Shown in pieces: positions 15,814 to 24,739 of a stretch of DNA of 64,000 nucleotides. The notes under the pieces are model-generated. The model made no database searches and was not told where the DNA came from. It saw nothing but the letters and a program-made list of their open reading frames with translations. The stretch's first letter is position 1; every line of letters starts with the position of its first letter. The position numbers were made by a program, and so were the translations under genes. This DNA is from RGIG6375 sp964472725 (lineage in GTDB: Bacteria > Bacillota > Clostridia > Oscillospirales > Oscillospiraceae), in NCBI GenBank assembly GCA_964472725.1, contig CAYYLZ010000003.1, positions 1 through 64,000 on the forward strand, in the 5' to 3' direction.

Positions 15814-16500
15814 ATGAAAAAAGTACTCGTACTTGAAGATGAATCCAGTATCCGCAGCTTCGTGGTTATAAACCTGCGCCGCTCCGGTTATGAACCCATA
15901 GAGGCCTCCACCGGCGCAGAGGCGTTTGAACAGATAAAGAACCACCCGGATATCAAGGTGGCGCTGCTGGACATCATGCTGCCCGATACCGACGGCTTCG
16001 AGGTCTGCCGCCATATCCGCGCCTCCGGTTCCAAAATGGGCATAATCATGCTCACTGCCCGCACTCAGGAGATGGACAAGGTCACCGGACTTATGACGGG
16101 TGCGGATGACTATGTTACCAAGCCCTTTTCTCCCGCCGAGCTTACCGCCCGCATAGATGCCCTTTATCGCAGAGTGGGCGGCGACGAAGAAGAGGAAAGC
16201 GGCGAGATCGTCCGCGGTATATTCAAACTCAATACCCGCAACCGTTCCCTCGAAAAGAACGGAGAGCGTATCCGCCTTACGCAGGTGGAGTATTCCATTG
16301 TCAAGCTGTTTATGGATAACCCGGGCAAGGCGCTGTCCCGCGAGGAGATACTCAATGCCGTTTGGGGCAGAGACTATCTGGGAGAGCTGAAAATAGTGGA
16401 CGTAAATATCCGCCGCCTGAGAATAAAGGTGGAAGACGACCCCACCAATCCGTCCTATATAACCACTGTTTGGGGTTATGGCTACAAATGGGGATTTTGA
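15814..16500 (+). CDS. OmpR-family response regulator
   Basis: The 228-aa protein has a receiver domain (acidic ED at residues 8-9, phospho-acceptor Asp53 in LLDIMLPD, conserved Lys in TKPF) and a C-terminal winged helix (about residues 128-228, ending VWGYGYKW). AAAAGGAG precedes the ATG. It is cotranscribed with the upstream lipoprotein and the histidine kinase 14 bp downstream. Confidence 0.95.
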   Translation: MKKVLVLEDESSIRSFVVINLRRSGYEPIEASTGAEAFEQIKNHPDIKVALLDIMLPDTDGFEVCRHIRASGSKMGIIMLTARTQEMDKVTGLMTGADDYVTKPFSPAELTARIDALYRRVGGDEEEESGEIVRGIFKLNTRNRSLEKNGERIRLTQVEYSIVKLFMDNPGKALSREEILNAVWGRDYLGELKIVDVNIRRLRIKVEDDPTNPSYITTVWGYGYKWGF

Positions 16501-16514
16501 GAGGTTAGGAAATA

Positions 16515-17945
16515 TTGAAGATAAAAGGTCTTAAAAAACGCTGGCTGTTCAACAGTATGCTTATAACGCTCATCATAGTAATTGTGGCTATCGGTGCCTT
16601 TGCCGTAGCGGTAAGCAGCAATTACTATATCGGTGTGCAGACAAGCCTTGAGAACAAGGCCAAAACAGCTACTGACTTCTTCGCCAACTATATAACCAAG
16701 ACCTACGCCGAGTATTATCAGAGTGCCTATAATTATACTGAGAGATTTGATGAACGGGACAAGCTTGAGCTGCAGTTTATCAATACCGGCGGCAGCGTGG
16801 AGATATCCACCTACGGCATAACCGCGGGTACTTCTCCCGGAACTCCCGAAATAAACGAGGCTATCCGAAGCAAGAAAATTAGCACATGGATGGGTAAAAG
16901 CCCCACCACCGGCGAGCGTATAATTGCCGTAAGCAGCCCCATGATCTATTCCAACGGTCAGGTGGTCGGCGTAATGCGCTATGTATCCAGTCTGCGGAAT
17001 ATAGACAGGCAGGTAATGCTCAGCGTGCTGGGTGCGGTGGCTATCGGTGCACTTATCCTTGCCTTTGTGTTTACCATGAATATGCTCTTTATCCGCTCCA
17101 TTGTAAAGCCGGTGCAGGAGATAACCGGCGTTGCCCGGCGTATTGCCGACGGCGGCTACGGCGTCAAGATAGAGAGTACCTACACTGATGAGATCGGTGA
17201 GCTGACGGACGCCATCAACGAAATGTCCCTGGCCATCAGCCGCTCCGATAAGATGAAAACCGAATTCATATCTTCCGTTTCCCACGAGCTTAGAACTCCG
17301 CTTACGGCTATCACCGGCTGGGGCGAGACCCTCATGTACGATACGGAAATGAGCGAGGACTCCCAAAAGGGTATCTCCATAATCCTCAAGGAAGCCCGCC
17401 GCCTTACCCGCTTGGTCGAAGAGTTGCTGGAATTTACAAGAATGGCCGACGGACGCTTTACGGTAAACGTCACCGATATAGATCTGGAAGCTGAGCTGGA
17501 GGAGGCTACCTTCACCTACGGTGAACTGCTGCGGCAGGAGGGCATGAGCCTTGAATACGAGCCTGCGCCCGAACCGCTGCCCATGATGGCGGCAGACCCC
17601 CAGCGCCTGAAGCAAGTGTTCCTCAACGTGCTTGATAACGCGGCCAAGTACGGAAGAGAGGGTAAGCGTATTATCGTAACCATTTCTTTGGAAGAACGAT
17701 ACGACGATATGGGCCGCGACTACGCCATGATAACCGTGCGCGACTTCGGCCCCGGTATACCCGAGGACGAGCTGCCTCACGTCAAGGACAAGTTCTATAA
17801 GGGCAGCTCCAAGGAGCGCGGCAGCGGTATCGGTCTTGCGGTATGCGATGAGATCGTAAGGCTGCATGACGGCATACTGAAAATAGAAAATGCTCAGGGC
17901 GGCGGTACCTTGGTTACCGTTTTGCTGCCCGTTAACAAACAGTGA
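16515..17945 (+). CDS. Sensor histidine kinase
   Basis: The 476-aa protein starts at TTG (GAGGTTAGGAAATA upstream). Layout: TM helix about residues 13-35, an extracytoplasmic sensor region of about 130 residues, TM helix about 168-195, HAMP domain to about 247, HisKA with the phospho-acceptor His257 in SHELRTPL, and an HATPase domain (N-box NVLDNAAKYG, G1 DFGPGIP, G2 GSGIGLAV). It should phosphorylate the adjacent OmpR-type regulator. The signal is unknown. Confidence 0.95.
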   Translation: MKIKGLKKRWLFNSMLITLIIVIVAIGAFAVAVSSNYYIGVQTSLENKAKTATDFFANYITKTYAEYYQSAYNYTERFDERDKLELQFINTGGSVEISTYGITAGTSPGTPEINEAIRSKKISTWMGKSPTTGERIIAVSSPMIYSNGQVVGVMRYVSSLRNIDRQVMLSVLGAVAIGALILAFVFTMNMLFIRSIVKPVQEITGVARRIADGGYGVKIESTYTDEIGELTDAINEMSLAISRSDKMKTEFISSVSHELRTPLTAITGWGETLMYDTEMSEDSQKGISIILKEARRLTRLVEELLEFTRMADGRFTVNVTDIDLEAELEEATFTYGELLRQEGMSLEYEPAPEPLPMMAADPQRLKQVFLNVLDNAAKYGREGKRIIVTISLEERYDDMGRDYAMITVRDFGPGIPEDELPHVKDKFYKGSSKERGSGIGLAVCDEIVRLHDGILKIENAQGGGTLVTVLLPVNKQ

Positions 17946-17990
17946 TATATTTGAGTCGTATTGGCGGCTCACAGCAAGGAGTTGATTTCC

Positions 17991-18941
17991 ATGGCTAAAA
18001 AAGAAAAGCAGAGTGGTTTCCGCACATCTATCGGCGGACAGGCACTCATTGAAGGCATAATGATGCAGGGGCCGAAGAAACGCGCCATTGTGGTTCGCGG
18101 TGAAAACGGACTTGTAGTAAAGGAAGAAGAGATAAAGTTCATCAAGGATAAATATCCCATACTGGGCTGGCCTTTGGTGCGCGGCTGCGTGAATTTCCTC
18201 AGCTCCATGTCCAACGGTGTCCGTGCGTTGATGTTCTCTGCCGAGCAGATGCCCCTTGAGGAGCAGGAGACTCAGGAGTCCAAGGTGGACAAGTGGATAA
18301 ACGAGCATTTCAGCGGCGAAAAGGCCGAGAAGCTGATGATAGGCTTCGCCATGGTCGTAGGCGTCGGAATGGCTGTGGTGCTGTTCATGCTGCTGCCCAC
18401 GTTGATAGCCGGTATATTCACAAATCTTGTCAAGTCCCGCATACTCATGAACCTTATCGAGGGCGTTATCCGTATAGCAATTTTCCTGACCTATATATGG
18501 CTTGCTACCCGCATGAAGGATATCCACCGCGTGTTTGAATATCATGGCGCGGAGCATAAGACTATCTTCTGCTATGAAGCAGGGCTGCCCCTTACCGTGG
18601 AAAATGTACGCCCACAGCCCCGCTGCCACCCCCGCTGCGGAACAAGCTTCCTGTTTATTGTAATGATAGTCAGCATTATCGTGTTCTCCGTAGTCAGCTG
18701 GTCCAACCCCTTTATCCGCCTGCTGCTGCGCCTTGTGCTGCTGCCTGTGGTAGTCAGCATAAGCTATGAGATTATCCGCTGGGCTGGCCGCCACGATAAT
18801 CTGCTGTCCAGAATTCTTTCCGCTCCCGGCAAGGCTCTCCAGCGTCTCACCGTTTTCGAACCTGATGACGGTATGATAGAGGTCGCTATCGAGGCCATGA
18901 AGCTGGTCATTCCCGAAGAGAAGGGCACGGACGAGTGGTGA
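17991..18941 (+). CDS. DUF1385 membrane protein
   Basis: The 316-aa protein shows the DUF1385 signatures GGQALIEGIMMQGP at its start, YHGAEHKTIFCYE and PRCHPRCGTSFLF, plus about four TM helices. The ATG at 17991 is chosen over an upstream TTG at 17961 because AAGGAG lies 10 nt before it and homologues begin there. Function is unknown; the family usually sits directly before prmC, as here, where the stop overlaps the next ATG (TGATG). Confidence 0.92.
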   Translation: MAKKEKQSGFRTSIGGQALIEGIMMQGPKKRAIVVRGENGLVVKEEEIKFIKDKYPILGWPLVRGCVNFLSSMSNGVRALMFSAEQMPLEEQETQESKVDKWINEHFSGEKAEKLMIGFAMVVGVGMAVVLFMLLPTLIAGIFTNLVKSRILMNLIEGVIRIAIFLTYIWLATRMKDIHRVFEYHGAEHKTIFCYEAGLPLTVENVRPQPRCHPRCGTSFLFIVMIVSIIVFSVVSWSNPFIRLLLRLVLLPVVVSISYEIIRWAGRHDNLLSRILSAPGKALQRLTVFEPDDGMIEVAIEAMKLVIPEEKGTDEW

Positions 18942-19822
18942 TGAGAACTTATAACGACATTTATATCGACGCCAAAAAAGTGCTGAAAGCAGCGGCAGGG
19001 GAGGGAACTCCCGAGGAGATAAACGCCGCCGTTTCCACGGAGGCGCGGCTGCTGATGGCTTTCGCGGCTGAAAAGGCGATTTCTGAATTCGTGCGTGATA
19101 TACGCCTTTATACCACGCCGGACTATGAAAAAAAGGCAATGGCGCTCATTGAGCGCAGGGTAGCGGGCGAGCCTGCGGCCTACATAACGGGCGGCTGGGA
19201 GTTCTTCGGTATGCCCATGATAGTCACACCCGATGTGCTTATTCCTAGAGTGGACACCGAGGTGGTGGCTCAGGTTGCCATAGACCTCATCAAGGATATG
19301 GAAAATCCCCGTGTGCTAGACCTTTGCACCGGCAGCGGTTGTATAGGTATCGCCCTTGCAAAAAATCTACCCAATGCCCGGCTGGTGCTGGCCGATAAAT
19401 CGGCTGCAGCCCTTAAAGTGGCGCGGCAGAACACTATGATAAACAAGGTTTCCTCCAGGGCTATATGCGTGGAAGCCGACGCTCTTGACGCACCCGGGGC
19501 CATGATGTCCCGCTTCGACCTTATCGTGTCCAATCCGCCGTATATTTCCGCAAGGGATATACCGGGACTGGACGCCTCCGTCCGTGAGTTTGAGCCGATG
19601 ATGGCCCTTGACGGCGGTGACGACGGACTCATTTTCTATCGCTCCATCTGTGAAAACTGGAAAAAGGCGCTCAATCCCGGCGGTTGGCTCGTTTTCGAGT
19701 GTGGTATCGGGCAGAGCAACGACATACGCGCCATCGGCGAGGCGGCTGGCCTCGAGTGGATAGGCAGCGTGAAGGATACCATAGACGTTGAGCGTGCCCT
19801 TATCTTCAAAAATAATATCTGA
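18941..19822 (+). CDS. prmC: Release factor glutamine methyltransferase
   Basis: The 293-aa protein has the SAM-binding motif LDLCTGSGCIGIALA and the catalytic NPPY motif (SNPPYIS), plus the IPRVDTE substrate-binding segment. It methylates the Gln of the GGQ motif in RF1/RF2. Translation is coupled to DUF1385 by a one-base overlap. Unusually for Firmicutes, prfA is not adjacent; recA follows 14 bp on. Confidence 0.93.
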   Translation: MRTYNDIYIDAKKVLKAAAGEGTPEEINAAVSTEARLLMAFAAEKAISEFVRDIRLYTTPDYEKKAMALIERRVAGEPAAYITGGWEFFGMPMIVTPDVLIPRVDTEVVAQVAIDLIKDMENPRVLDLCTGSGCIGIALAKNLPNARLVLADKSAAALKVARQNTMINKVSSRAICVEADALDAPGAMMSRFDLIVSNPPYISARDIPGLDASVREFEPMMALDGGDDGLIFYRSICENWKKALNPGGWLVFECGIGQSNDIRAIGEAAGLEWIGSVKDTIDVERALIFKNNI

Positions 19823-19836
19823 AAGGATGTCTTAAT

Positions 19837-20937
19837 ATGGCTGCCAGCAAGAAACACACTATAGAACCCGCAGCTCCCGCAACCGATAAGAAGAAAGCTC
19901 TTGAAACCGCAATGGCGCAGATCGAGCGTACCTACGGCAAGGGCTCCATCATGCGCCTTGGCGAAACCGCAAACATCAATATCGAGGCCATTTCCACCGG
20001 CTCTCTTGCGCTGGATATCGCTCTCGGTATCGGCGGTGTGCCCAGAGGAAGAATAGTTGAGATCTACGGCCCCGAGTCCTCCGGTAAGACCACCCTTGCT
20101 CTTCACGTTCTGGCTTCCGCACAGAAGAAGGGCGGCGAGGTAGCCTTCGTGGACGCGGAGCACGCCCTTGACCCCACCTACGCCCGCGCCCTCGGCGTGG
20201 ATATCGACAGCCTTCTCATCGCCCAGCCGGATACCGGCGAGCAGGCTCTTGAGATAACCGAGGCTCTTGTTCGCTCCGGCGCTGTTGACGTTGTAGTTGT
20301 TGACTCCGTGGCGGCTCTCGTGCCCCGTGCTGAAATTGAAGCCGAAATGGGCGACAGCGTAGTCGGTCTCCATGCCCGCCTTATGTCTCAGGCTCTGAGA
20401 AAGCTGGCAGGCTCCATTTCCAAGACCAACTGTATCGTTATTTTCATCAACCAGCTTCGTGAGAAGATAGGCGTTATGTACGGCAACCCCGAAACTACCA
20501 CCGGCGGCCGCGCCCTGAAGTTCTACGCTAGCGTGCGTCTTGATGTGCGCCGCATCGAAACTCTCAAGAACGGCAGCGAGACCATCGGTAGCCGCACCAA
20601 GGTAAAGGTCACCAAGAACAAGGTCGCGCCTCCCTTCAGAGAGGCCGAGTTCGATATCATCTACGGCGAAGGCATTTCCCGCCTGAGCGAGGTTATCGAC
20701 ATGGGTATCAACCTTGGTATCATCGAGAAGAGCGGCTCCTGGTTCACCGTAAACGGCGAGCGCATGCAGGGTAAGGACAACGTAAAGGCTTACCTGAAGG
20801 CCAATCCCGAGCTGGCTGAGCAGTATGAGGAAGAGATAATGAACAACGCCTTCAAGCTCATGAGCCCCCAGTCCAAGGCTGCAGCTGTTGCTGCAGGCAG
20901 AGCTGTTGACGTAAGCGCAGACGATTTTGACGGCTGA
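19837..20937 (+). CDS. recA: Recombinase RecA
   Basis: The 366-aa protein has the Walker A motif GPESSGKTT, the Walker B region VVVVDSVAAL, the NQLREKIGVMYGNPE loop and the typical C-terminal domain. It drives strand exchange in recombination and SOS induction. GAAAGGATG precedes the ATG. No LexA box of the CGAAC-N4-GTTCG type is seen in the short 14-bp gap, so any SOS promoter lies further upstream. Confidence 0.98.
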   Translation: MAASKKHTIEPAAPATDKKKALETAMAQIERTYGKGSIMRLGETANINIEAISTGSLALDIALGIGGVPRGRIVEIYGPESSGKTTLALHVLASAQKKGGEVAFVDAEHALDPTYARALGVDIDSLLIAQPDTGEQALEITEALVRSGAVDVVVVDSVAALVPRAEIEAEMGDSVVGLHARLMSQALRKLAGSISKTNCIVIFINQLREKIGVMYGNPETTTGGRALKFYASVRLDVRRIETLKNGSETIGSRTKVKVTKNKVAPPFREAEFDIIYGEGISRLSEVIDMGINLGIIEKSGSWFTVNGERMQGKDNVKAYLKANPELAEQYEEEIMNNAFKLMSPQSKAAAVAAGRAVDVSADDFDG

Positions 20938-21575
20938 TGGACGAAGCTATCCTGCTGGAAAAGGTGCTGCCTTCCAAAAATAAGAAGGATACCTTTGAAC
21001 TGCATTTTGCCTCCGGTGAGGTGCTTCGCTGTACCGCCGCGCAGGTGGCGGATTTTGCCCTGTTTAGCGGCAAGGAGTTGACAGCGGAGGAATACGAGGC
21101 TGTGCAGGAGGCCGCGCGGATTGCCCGGGCTAAGGAACGGGCGGCGGCGCTGCTGGCATACCGTGCTATGTCCAAGGGAGAACTGGAGCGCAAGCTTATT
21201 GAAAAGGGTGAAACTCCCGACGACGCCAAAGAAGCGGTTGAGTGGCTTGACCGCCTTGGCGCACTCAACGATTTCGAGTACGCCAAAAGCATCGTGCGCC
21301 ACTATAGCGGTAAGGGCTGGGGCGCAGGACGCATCAAGGAAGAATTTTACCGCCGGCGCGTACCCCGTGAATACTGGGAGGAGGCGCTGGATGAGCTCAG
21401 CGGCGAAGATGAAAAGATAGCCCGCTTCATCGAGCGCCGCATGGTAACCCGAGGCAATGACCCTAAAGAACGAAAAAAGACCGCCGACGCACTGTACCGC
21501 CGTGGCTTTTCATGGGAGAGCATCAAGCGCGTTATGGCGAGCTATTACGACGAAAGTTATGAGGACGAATACTGA
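20937..21575 (+). CDS. recX: Regulatory protein RecX
   Basis: The 212-aa protein has repeated three-helix RecX modules, including AYRAMSKGELERKLIEKG and YARRG-like LYRRGFSWESI. RecX modulates RecA filaments. Its ATG overlaps the recA stop (TGATG), so expression is coupled to recA. Confidence 0.92.
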   Translation: MDEAILLEKVLPSKNKKDTFELHFASGEVLRCTAAQVADFALFSGKELTAEEYEAVQEAARIARAKERAAALLAYRAMSKGELERKLIEKGETPDDAKEAVEWLDRLGALNDFEYAKSIVRHYSGKGWGAGRIKEEFYRRRVPREYWEEALDELSGEDEKIARFIERRMVTRGNDPKERKKTADALYRRGFSWESIKRVMASYYDESYEDEY

Positions 21576-22897
21576 TGGCACATAGAGTTGGAATGGTTTC
21601 TCTTGGCTGCGCCAAGAACCTTATAAACAGTGAGCAGATGCTTTGGCTGCTCAACGATGCAGGCTATGAGCTTACCGGCGATCTTGCCGAAGCCGAATAC
21701 CTTGTTATCAATACCTGCGGCTTTATTGAAAGCTCCAAGACCGAGGCTATAAACAATATCCTTGAGTTTGCCGAGCTGAAAAAGGAAGGCAGACTGAAGA
21801 AAATAATCGTTGCCGGCTGCCTCCCCGAGCGCTACCGTGAGGAAGTGCTCAAGGAAATGCCCGAGGTTGACGCGGTCGTAGGCTGCGGCAGCTACGGCGA
21901 GATAGTCGAGGTAATAAAGGAAGTTGAAATGGGCGCTGTTGTGGCACGCTTCGGCGATATCAACGCTCCTGTTGAGGAAACCGACCGCGTTATCACCTCC
22001 GGCGACGGCTGGGCATACATCAAGATAGCTGAGGGTTGCGATAATCACTGCTCTTACTGCGTTATCCCCTCTCTCCGCGGTAAGTACCGCAGCCGCCCCA
22101 TGGAGGGTATCCTCCGGGAGGCAAAGGAGCTTGCCGAGCAGGGCGTAAAGGAGCTTATCGTTGTCGCGCAGGATATCACCCGCTACGGCATGGATAACTA
22201 CGGCAAAAAGATGCTCTCCGAGCTTATCAAGGAGCTTTGCAAGATAGATGGTTTCCACTGGATCCGCCTGCATTATCTCTATCCCGAGCTGATAGACGAT
22301 GAGCTTATCGAGACCATCGCAAACGAGGAAAAGGTAGTCAAATATCTTGATATTCCCATTCAGCATATCAACACTGAGATACTTAAGAAGATGAACCGCC
22401 GCGGCACCGGCGAGGAAATAGAGGCTCTGTTTGTGAAGCTTCGTGAGCGCATTCCCGGCGTTGTTCTGCGCACCAGTATCATCACCGGTCTCCCCGGCGA
22501 GGGCGAAGAGGAATTCGAGGAGCTTTGCGAGTTCCTGCGCCGTGCAAAGATAGAGCGCGCAGGCGTATTCGCATTCTCTCCCGAGGAGGGCACTCCCGCC
22601 GCCGAGATGGACTATCCCGAGCGCGAGGTTGCCGAGCACCGCGCCGAGCTGCTGGTGGATATCCAGTCTGACGTTATCGACGAGTTCAACGAGAGCCGCA
22701 TGGGTAAGACTATTGAGGTCATCTGTGAGGACTTCGACCGCCTGGCAGAATGCTGGTACGGCCGCAGCTACGCCGACTCTCCCGAGGTTGACGGCAAGAT
22801 ATTCTTCACCGGCAAGGGTCTGCGTCCCGGTGAGTTCGTAAACGTTCTCGTTACCGATACCATAGACGGCGACCTTATGGGTGAAGCTGTCCAGTAA
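21575..22897 (+). CDS. rimO: Ribosomal protein S12 methylthiotransferase RimO
   Basis: The 440-aa protein has the N-terminal MTTase domain (start VGMVSLGCAKNLINSE), the radical-SAM motif CDNHCSYC and a C-terminal TRAM domain. The phrase GCAKNLINSE and the size separate RimO from MiaB and MtaB. It methylthiolates Asp88 of ribosomal protein S12. Its ATG overlaps the recX stop by one base. Confidence 0.95.
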   Translation: MAHRVGMVSLGCAKNLINSEQMLWLLNDAGYELTGDLAEAEYLVINTCGFIESSKTEAINNILEFAELKKEGRLKKIIVAGCLPERYREEVLKEMPEVDAVVGCGSYGEIVEVIKEVEMGAVVARFGDINAPVEETDRVITSGDGWAYIKIAEGCDNHCSYCVIPSLRGKYRSRPMEGILREAKELAEQGVKELIVVAQDITRYGMDNYGKKMLSELIKELCKIDGFHWIRLHYLYPELIDDELIETIANEEKVVKYLDIPIQHINTEILKKMNRRGTGEEIEALFVKLRERIPGVVLRTSIITGLPGEGEEEFEELCEFLRRAKIERAGVFAFSPEEGTPAAEMDYPEREVAEHRAELLVDIQSDVIDEFNESRMGKTIEVICEDFDRLAECWYGRSYADSPEVDGKIFFTGKGLRPGEFVNVLVTDTIDGDLMGEAVQ

Positions 22898-22907
22898 GGA
22901 GAGGGAT

Positions 22908-23459
22908 ATGACTACAGCCAATAAACTTACTATACTGCGTATGGTGATGATACCCGTCTTTGTATTGGTGATGATGTTCCCCTTCCCCGGCTCAAAGTGG
23001 GTGGCGCTGGTGATTTTCGCCGGTGCGAGCATCACCGACTTCGTAGATGGATATATCGCCCGCAAGTACAATCAGGTAACCAACTTCGGCAAATTCATGG
23101 ACCCGCTGGCGGATAAGCTGCTGGTAACGGCTGCAATACTCCTCTTCGTTGAATTCGGTCAGTGTCCCGCCTGGTGCGCTTTGATAATCATCGCAAGAGA
23201 GTTTGCTGTAACGGCTCTGCGCCTTATCGCCGTAAATAACGGCATCGTTATTGCCGCCGCCTGGTCGGGCAAGATAAAGACCGCCAGCTCAATAGTGGCT
23301 ATCTGTCTTATGCTTAGCCCCTGGCATGATTTCGCCCTTGCAGGCAGCTTCGACCTTGACGCGCTGTGCGTGCTGGTGATGACCGTGCTCACCGTATGGT
23401 CAGGCGCGGAATACTTTATCAAGAATAAGGTGCTGTTCAGCGCGGATAAAATGAAATAA
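22908..23459 (+). CDS. pgsA: CDP-diacylglycerol-glycerol-3-phosphate 3-phosphatidyltransferase
   Basis: The 183-aa membrane protein has the CDP-alcohol phosphotransferase signature DGYIARKYNQVTNFGKFMD...D (positions of all Asp residues kept) and about five TM helices. It makes phosphatidylglycerol phosphate. The ATG at 22908 follows AAGGAGAGGG and is preferred over a GTG at 22881 inside rimO. It closes the recA-recX-rimO-pgsA cluster. Confidence 0.95.
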   Translation: MTTANKLTILRMVMIPVFVLVMMFPFPGSKWVALVIFAGASITDFVDGYIARKYNQVTNFGKFMDPLADKLLVTAAILLFVEFGQCPAWCALIIIAREFAVTALRLIAVNNGIVIAAAWSGKIKTASSIVAICLMLSPWHDFALAGSFDLDALCVLVMTVLTVWSGAEYFIKNKVLFSADKMK

Positions 23460-23461
23460 AC

Positions 23462-23496
23462 AAAAGAGCGTTCACTTTTTGTGGACGCTCTTTTTC
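23462..23496 (+). terminator. Intrinsic terminator after pgsA
   Basis: A 13-bp stem with one G-U pair (23463-23475 with 23481-23493) is followed by a T-run. Confidence 0.85.
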
Positions 23497-23558
23497 TTTG
23501 CATACACCTTGCCATACGCTCATATATTGGACTGAGAAAAGCGAAAGAGGTGTATTGC

Positions 23559-24152
23559 TTGGACGGCATTATAAATAACAACGCGGTGGAGCTCTGCGGA
23601 ACTGCGGCTGCGGAGCCGATATTTTCACATAAAAGCAAGGAGCGGGAATTCTATACCTTACCCCTGATAATCTGCCGCCTTTCGGGTGCGGAGGACAGGG
23701 TCAACGTGACAGTGGACAGGAGAATGGCACAGCTCTGCCGGGGCGGGGAGCGGCTGCGGGTGTGCGGCGAGCTGCGTTCCTTCAATAACCGCAGCGGAAC
23801 GGGCAGCCGCCTTGTTATAAGCGTGTTCGCAAGGGAAGTGAGCCTTACGGACGAGGAGGATTCCAATCGGGTAGAATTGACGGGAACCGTTTGCAAGAAG
23901 CCAACCTACCGCCGCACCCCCATGGGTCGGGAGATATGCGACCTTATGCTGGCGGTGAACCGGCGCTACGGACGCTCGGACTATCTGCCCTGTATTGCAT
24001 GGGGCATAGGCGCTGCGGAAGCGAGAGAGTGGGACGTAGGTCACAAGACCTCCCTTGTAGGCCGACTGCAGAGCAGGAAGTACATGAAGCTGGAGGCCGG
24101 GGAAAGCGTAGAGAAAACCGCATTTGAGGTCTCAGTGGTGGAGTTTAGATAA
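23559..24152 (+). CDS. Clostridial single-stranded DNA-binding protein with two OB folds
   Basis: The 197-aa protein resembles the clostridial SSB family in which two OB-like halves occur in tandem: the first begins NNNAVELCGTAA, the second SNRVELTGTVCKKPTYRRTPMGREICD, with AVNRRYGRSDYLPCIAWG. The TTG at 23559 is chosen because GAAAGAGG lies 8 nt before it and homologues begin MDGIINNN; a longer in-frame ATG at 23481 overlaps the terminator. It is distinct from the canonical SSB with an acidic tail, which is absent here. Confidence 0.75.
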   Translation: MDGIINNNAVELCGTAAAEPIFSHKSKEREFYTLPLIICRLSGAEDRVNVTVDRRMAQLCRGGERLRVCGELRSFNNRSGTGSRLVISVFAREVSLTDEEDSNRVELTGTVCKKPTYRRTPMGREICDLMLAVNRRYGRSDYLPCIAWGIGAAEAREWDVGHKTSLVGRLQSRKYMKLEAGESVEKTAFEVSVVEFR

Positions 24153-24156
24153 AAAG

Positions 24157-24186
24157 AAAGGGCGGAATGCATGCATTCCGCCCTTT
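24157..24186. terminator. Bidirectional terminator between SSB and SLOG-like gene
   Basis: A perfect 30-bp palindrome (AAAGGGCGGAATGC arms) lies between two converging genes, with T-rich flanks on the minus strand and a short T stretch on the plus strand. Confidence 0.85.
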
Positions 24187-24187
24187 G

Positions 24188-24628
24188 TCATAGGCTACCA
24201 AGGCGAATCAGCGGTTTACCCATGCGTTCAGCCTGTTTGGAAAATTCAAAAGCTCCGCCCCAAGGGTAATTGACATAGGTAACCACATAGTCCGAATGTT
24301 TTAGAAGCCATTTGTTTCTTTCCAATATAGCAAAACGCTTGGGAACTGTTTCCAAGTTTTCAAGAAATAAAGTTTCGGAAAAAGAATATTTTGCGGCAGA
24401 GGGGTGACCTGTAGGCATATAGGCCAATACAACAGCATATCGTATATAAGGGTATACGTCTTTTGCGCTCACAAGCGCTGAATAAACCATGCGGTCAAAG
24501 TTCCCGTTGTTGCCTACATAGAATATATCCGCTGATTGTTTTTCTATCAAGTCTTTGAGTGCTTGCTTAAGGGCGTCACTAACCTCGTCAGGACAGTCGC
24601 GGTGTCCGAAGAAAATACAGGCTGCCAT
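24188..24628 (-). CDS. SLOG/DUF1273-like protein
   Basis: The 146-aa protein begins MAACIFFGHRDC, a GHR-type nucleotide-binding start, and ends with GGAFEFSKQAERMGKP, as in the Rossmann-like SLOG/DUF1273 group that binds nucleotides or nucleotide-derived signals. The start at 24628 is chosen because AGAAGGG lies 7 nt before it; an upstream ATG at 24670 would extend into the operator region. It is more AT-rich than most neighbours and is transcribed away from a frameshifted XRE regulator, which suggests a small accessory unit. Confidence 0.6.
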   Translation of the reverse strand: MAACIFFGHRDCPDEVSDALKQALKDLIEKQSADIFYVGNNGNFDRMVYSALVSAKDVYPYIRYAVVLAYMPTGHPSAAKYSFSETLFLENLETVPKRFAILERNKWLLKHSDYVVTYVNYPWGGAFEFSKQAERMGKPLIRLGSL

Positions 24629-24650
24629 TTTATACCCTTCTATTACAATG

Positions 24651-24724
24651 TTGACCAGTATAGCGGACAATATTTTGCTTCAGCATATCATACCATAACA
24701 ATAGTTGCAACCAATATTGGTCAA
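24651..24724. promoter_or_regulatory. Inverted operator-like sites between SLOG-like gene and XRE gene
   Basis: TTGACCAGTAT (24651-24661) is repeated in the opposite orientation as ATATTGGTCAA (24714-24724), one mismatch in 11. The second site overlaps the perfect palindrome CCAATATTGG (24711-24720). The sites bracket the divergent promoter region, as expected for control of both genes by the XRE protein. Confidence 0.5.
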
Positions 24725-24739
24725 TTATGAGGTGATATA

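Noticed and set aside
16482..19139. An 885-codon minus-strand frame.
   Set aside because: It lies antisense to the histidine kinase, DUF1385 and prmC genes, all of which have clear motifs; the composition is a codon-bias artefact.
19823..19836. LexA/SOS box before recA.
   Set aside because: The 14-bp gap contains only the ribosome binding site; no CGAAC-N4-GTTCG motif is present.
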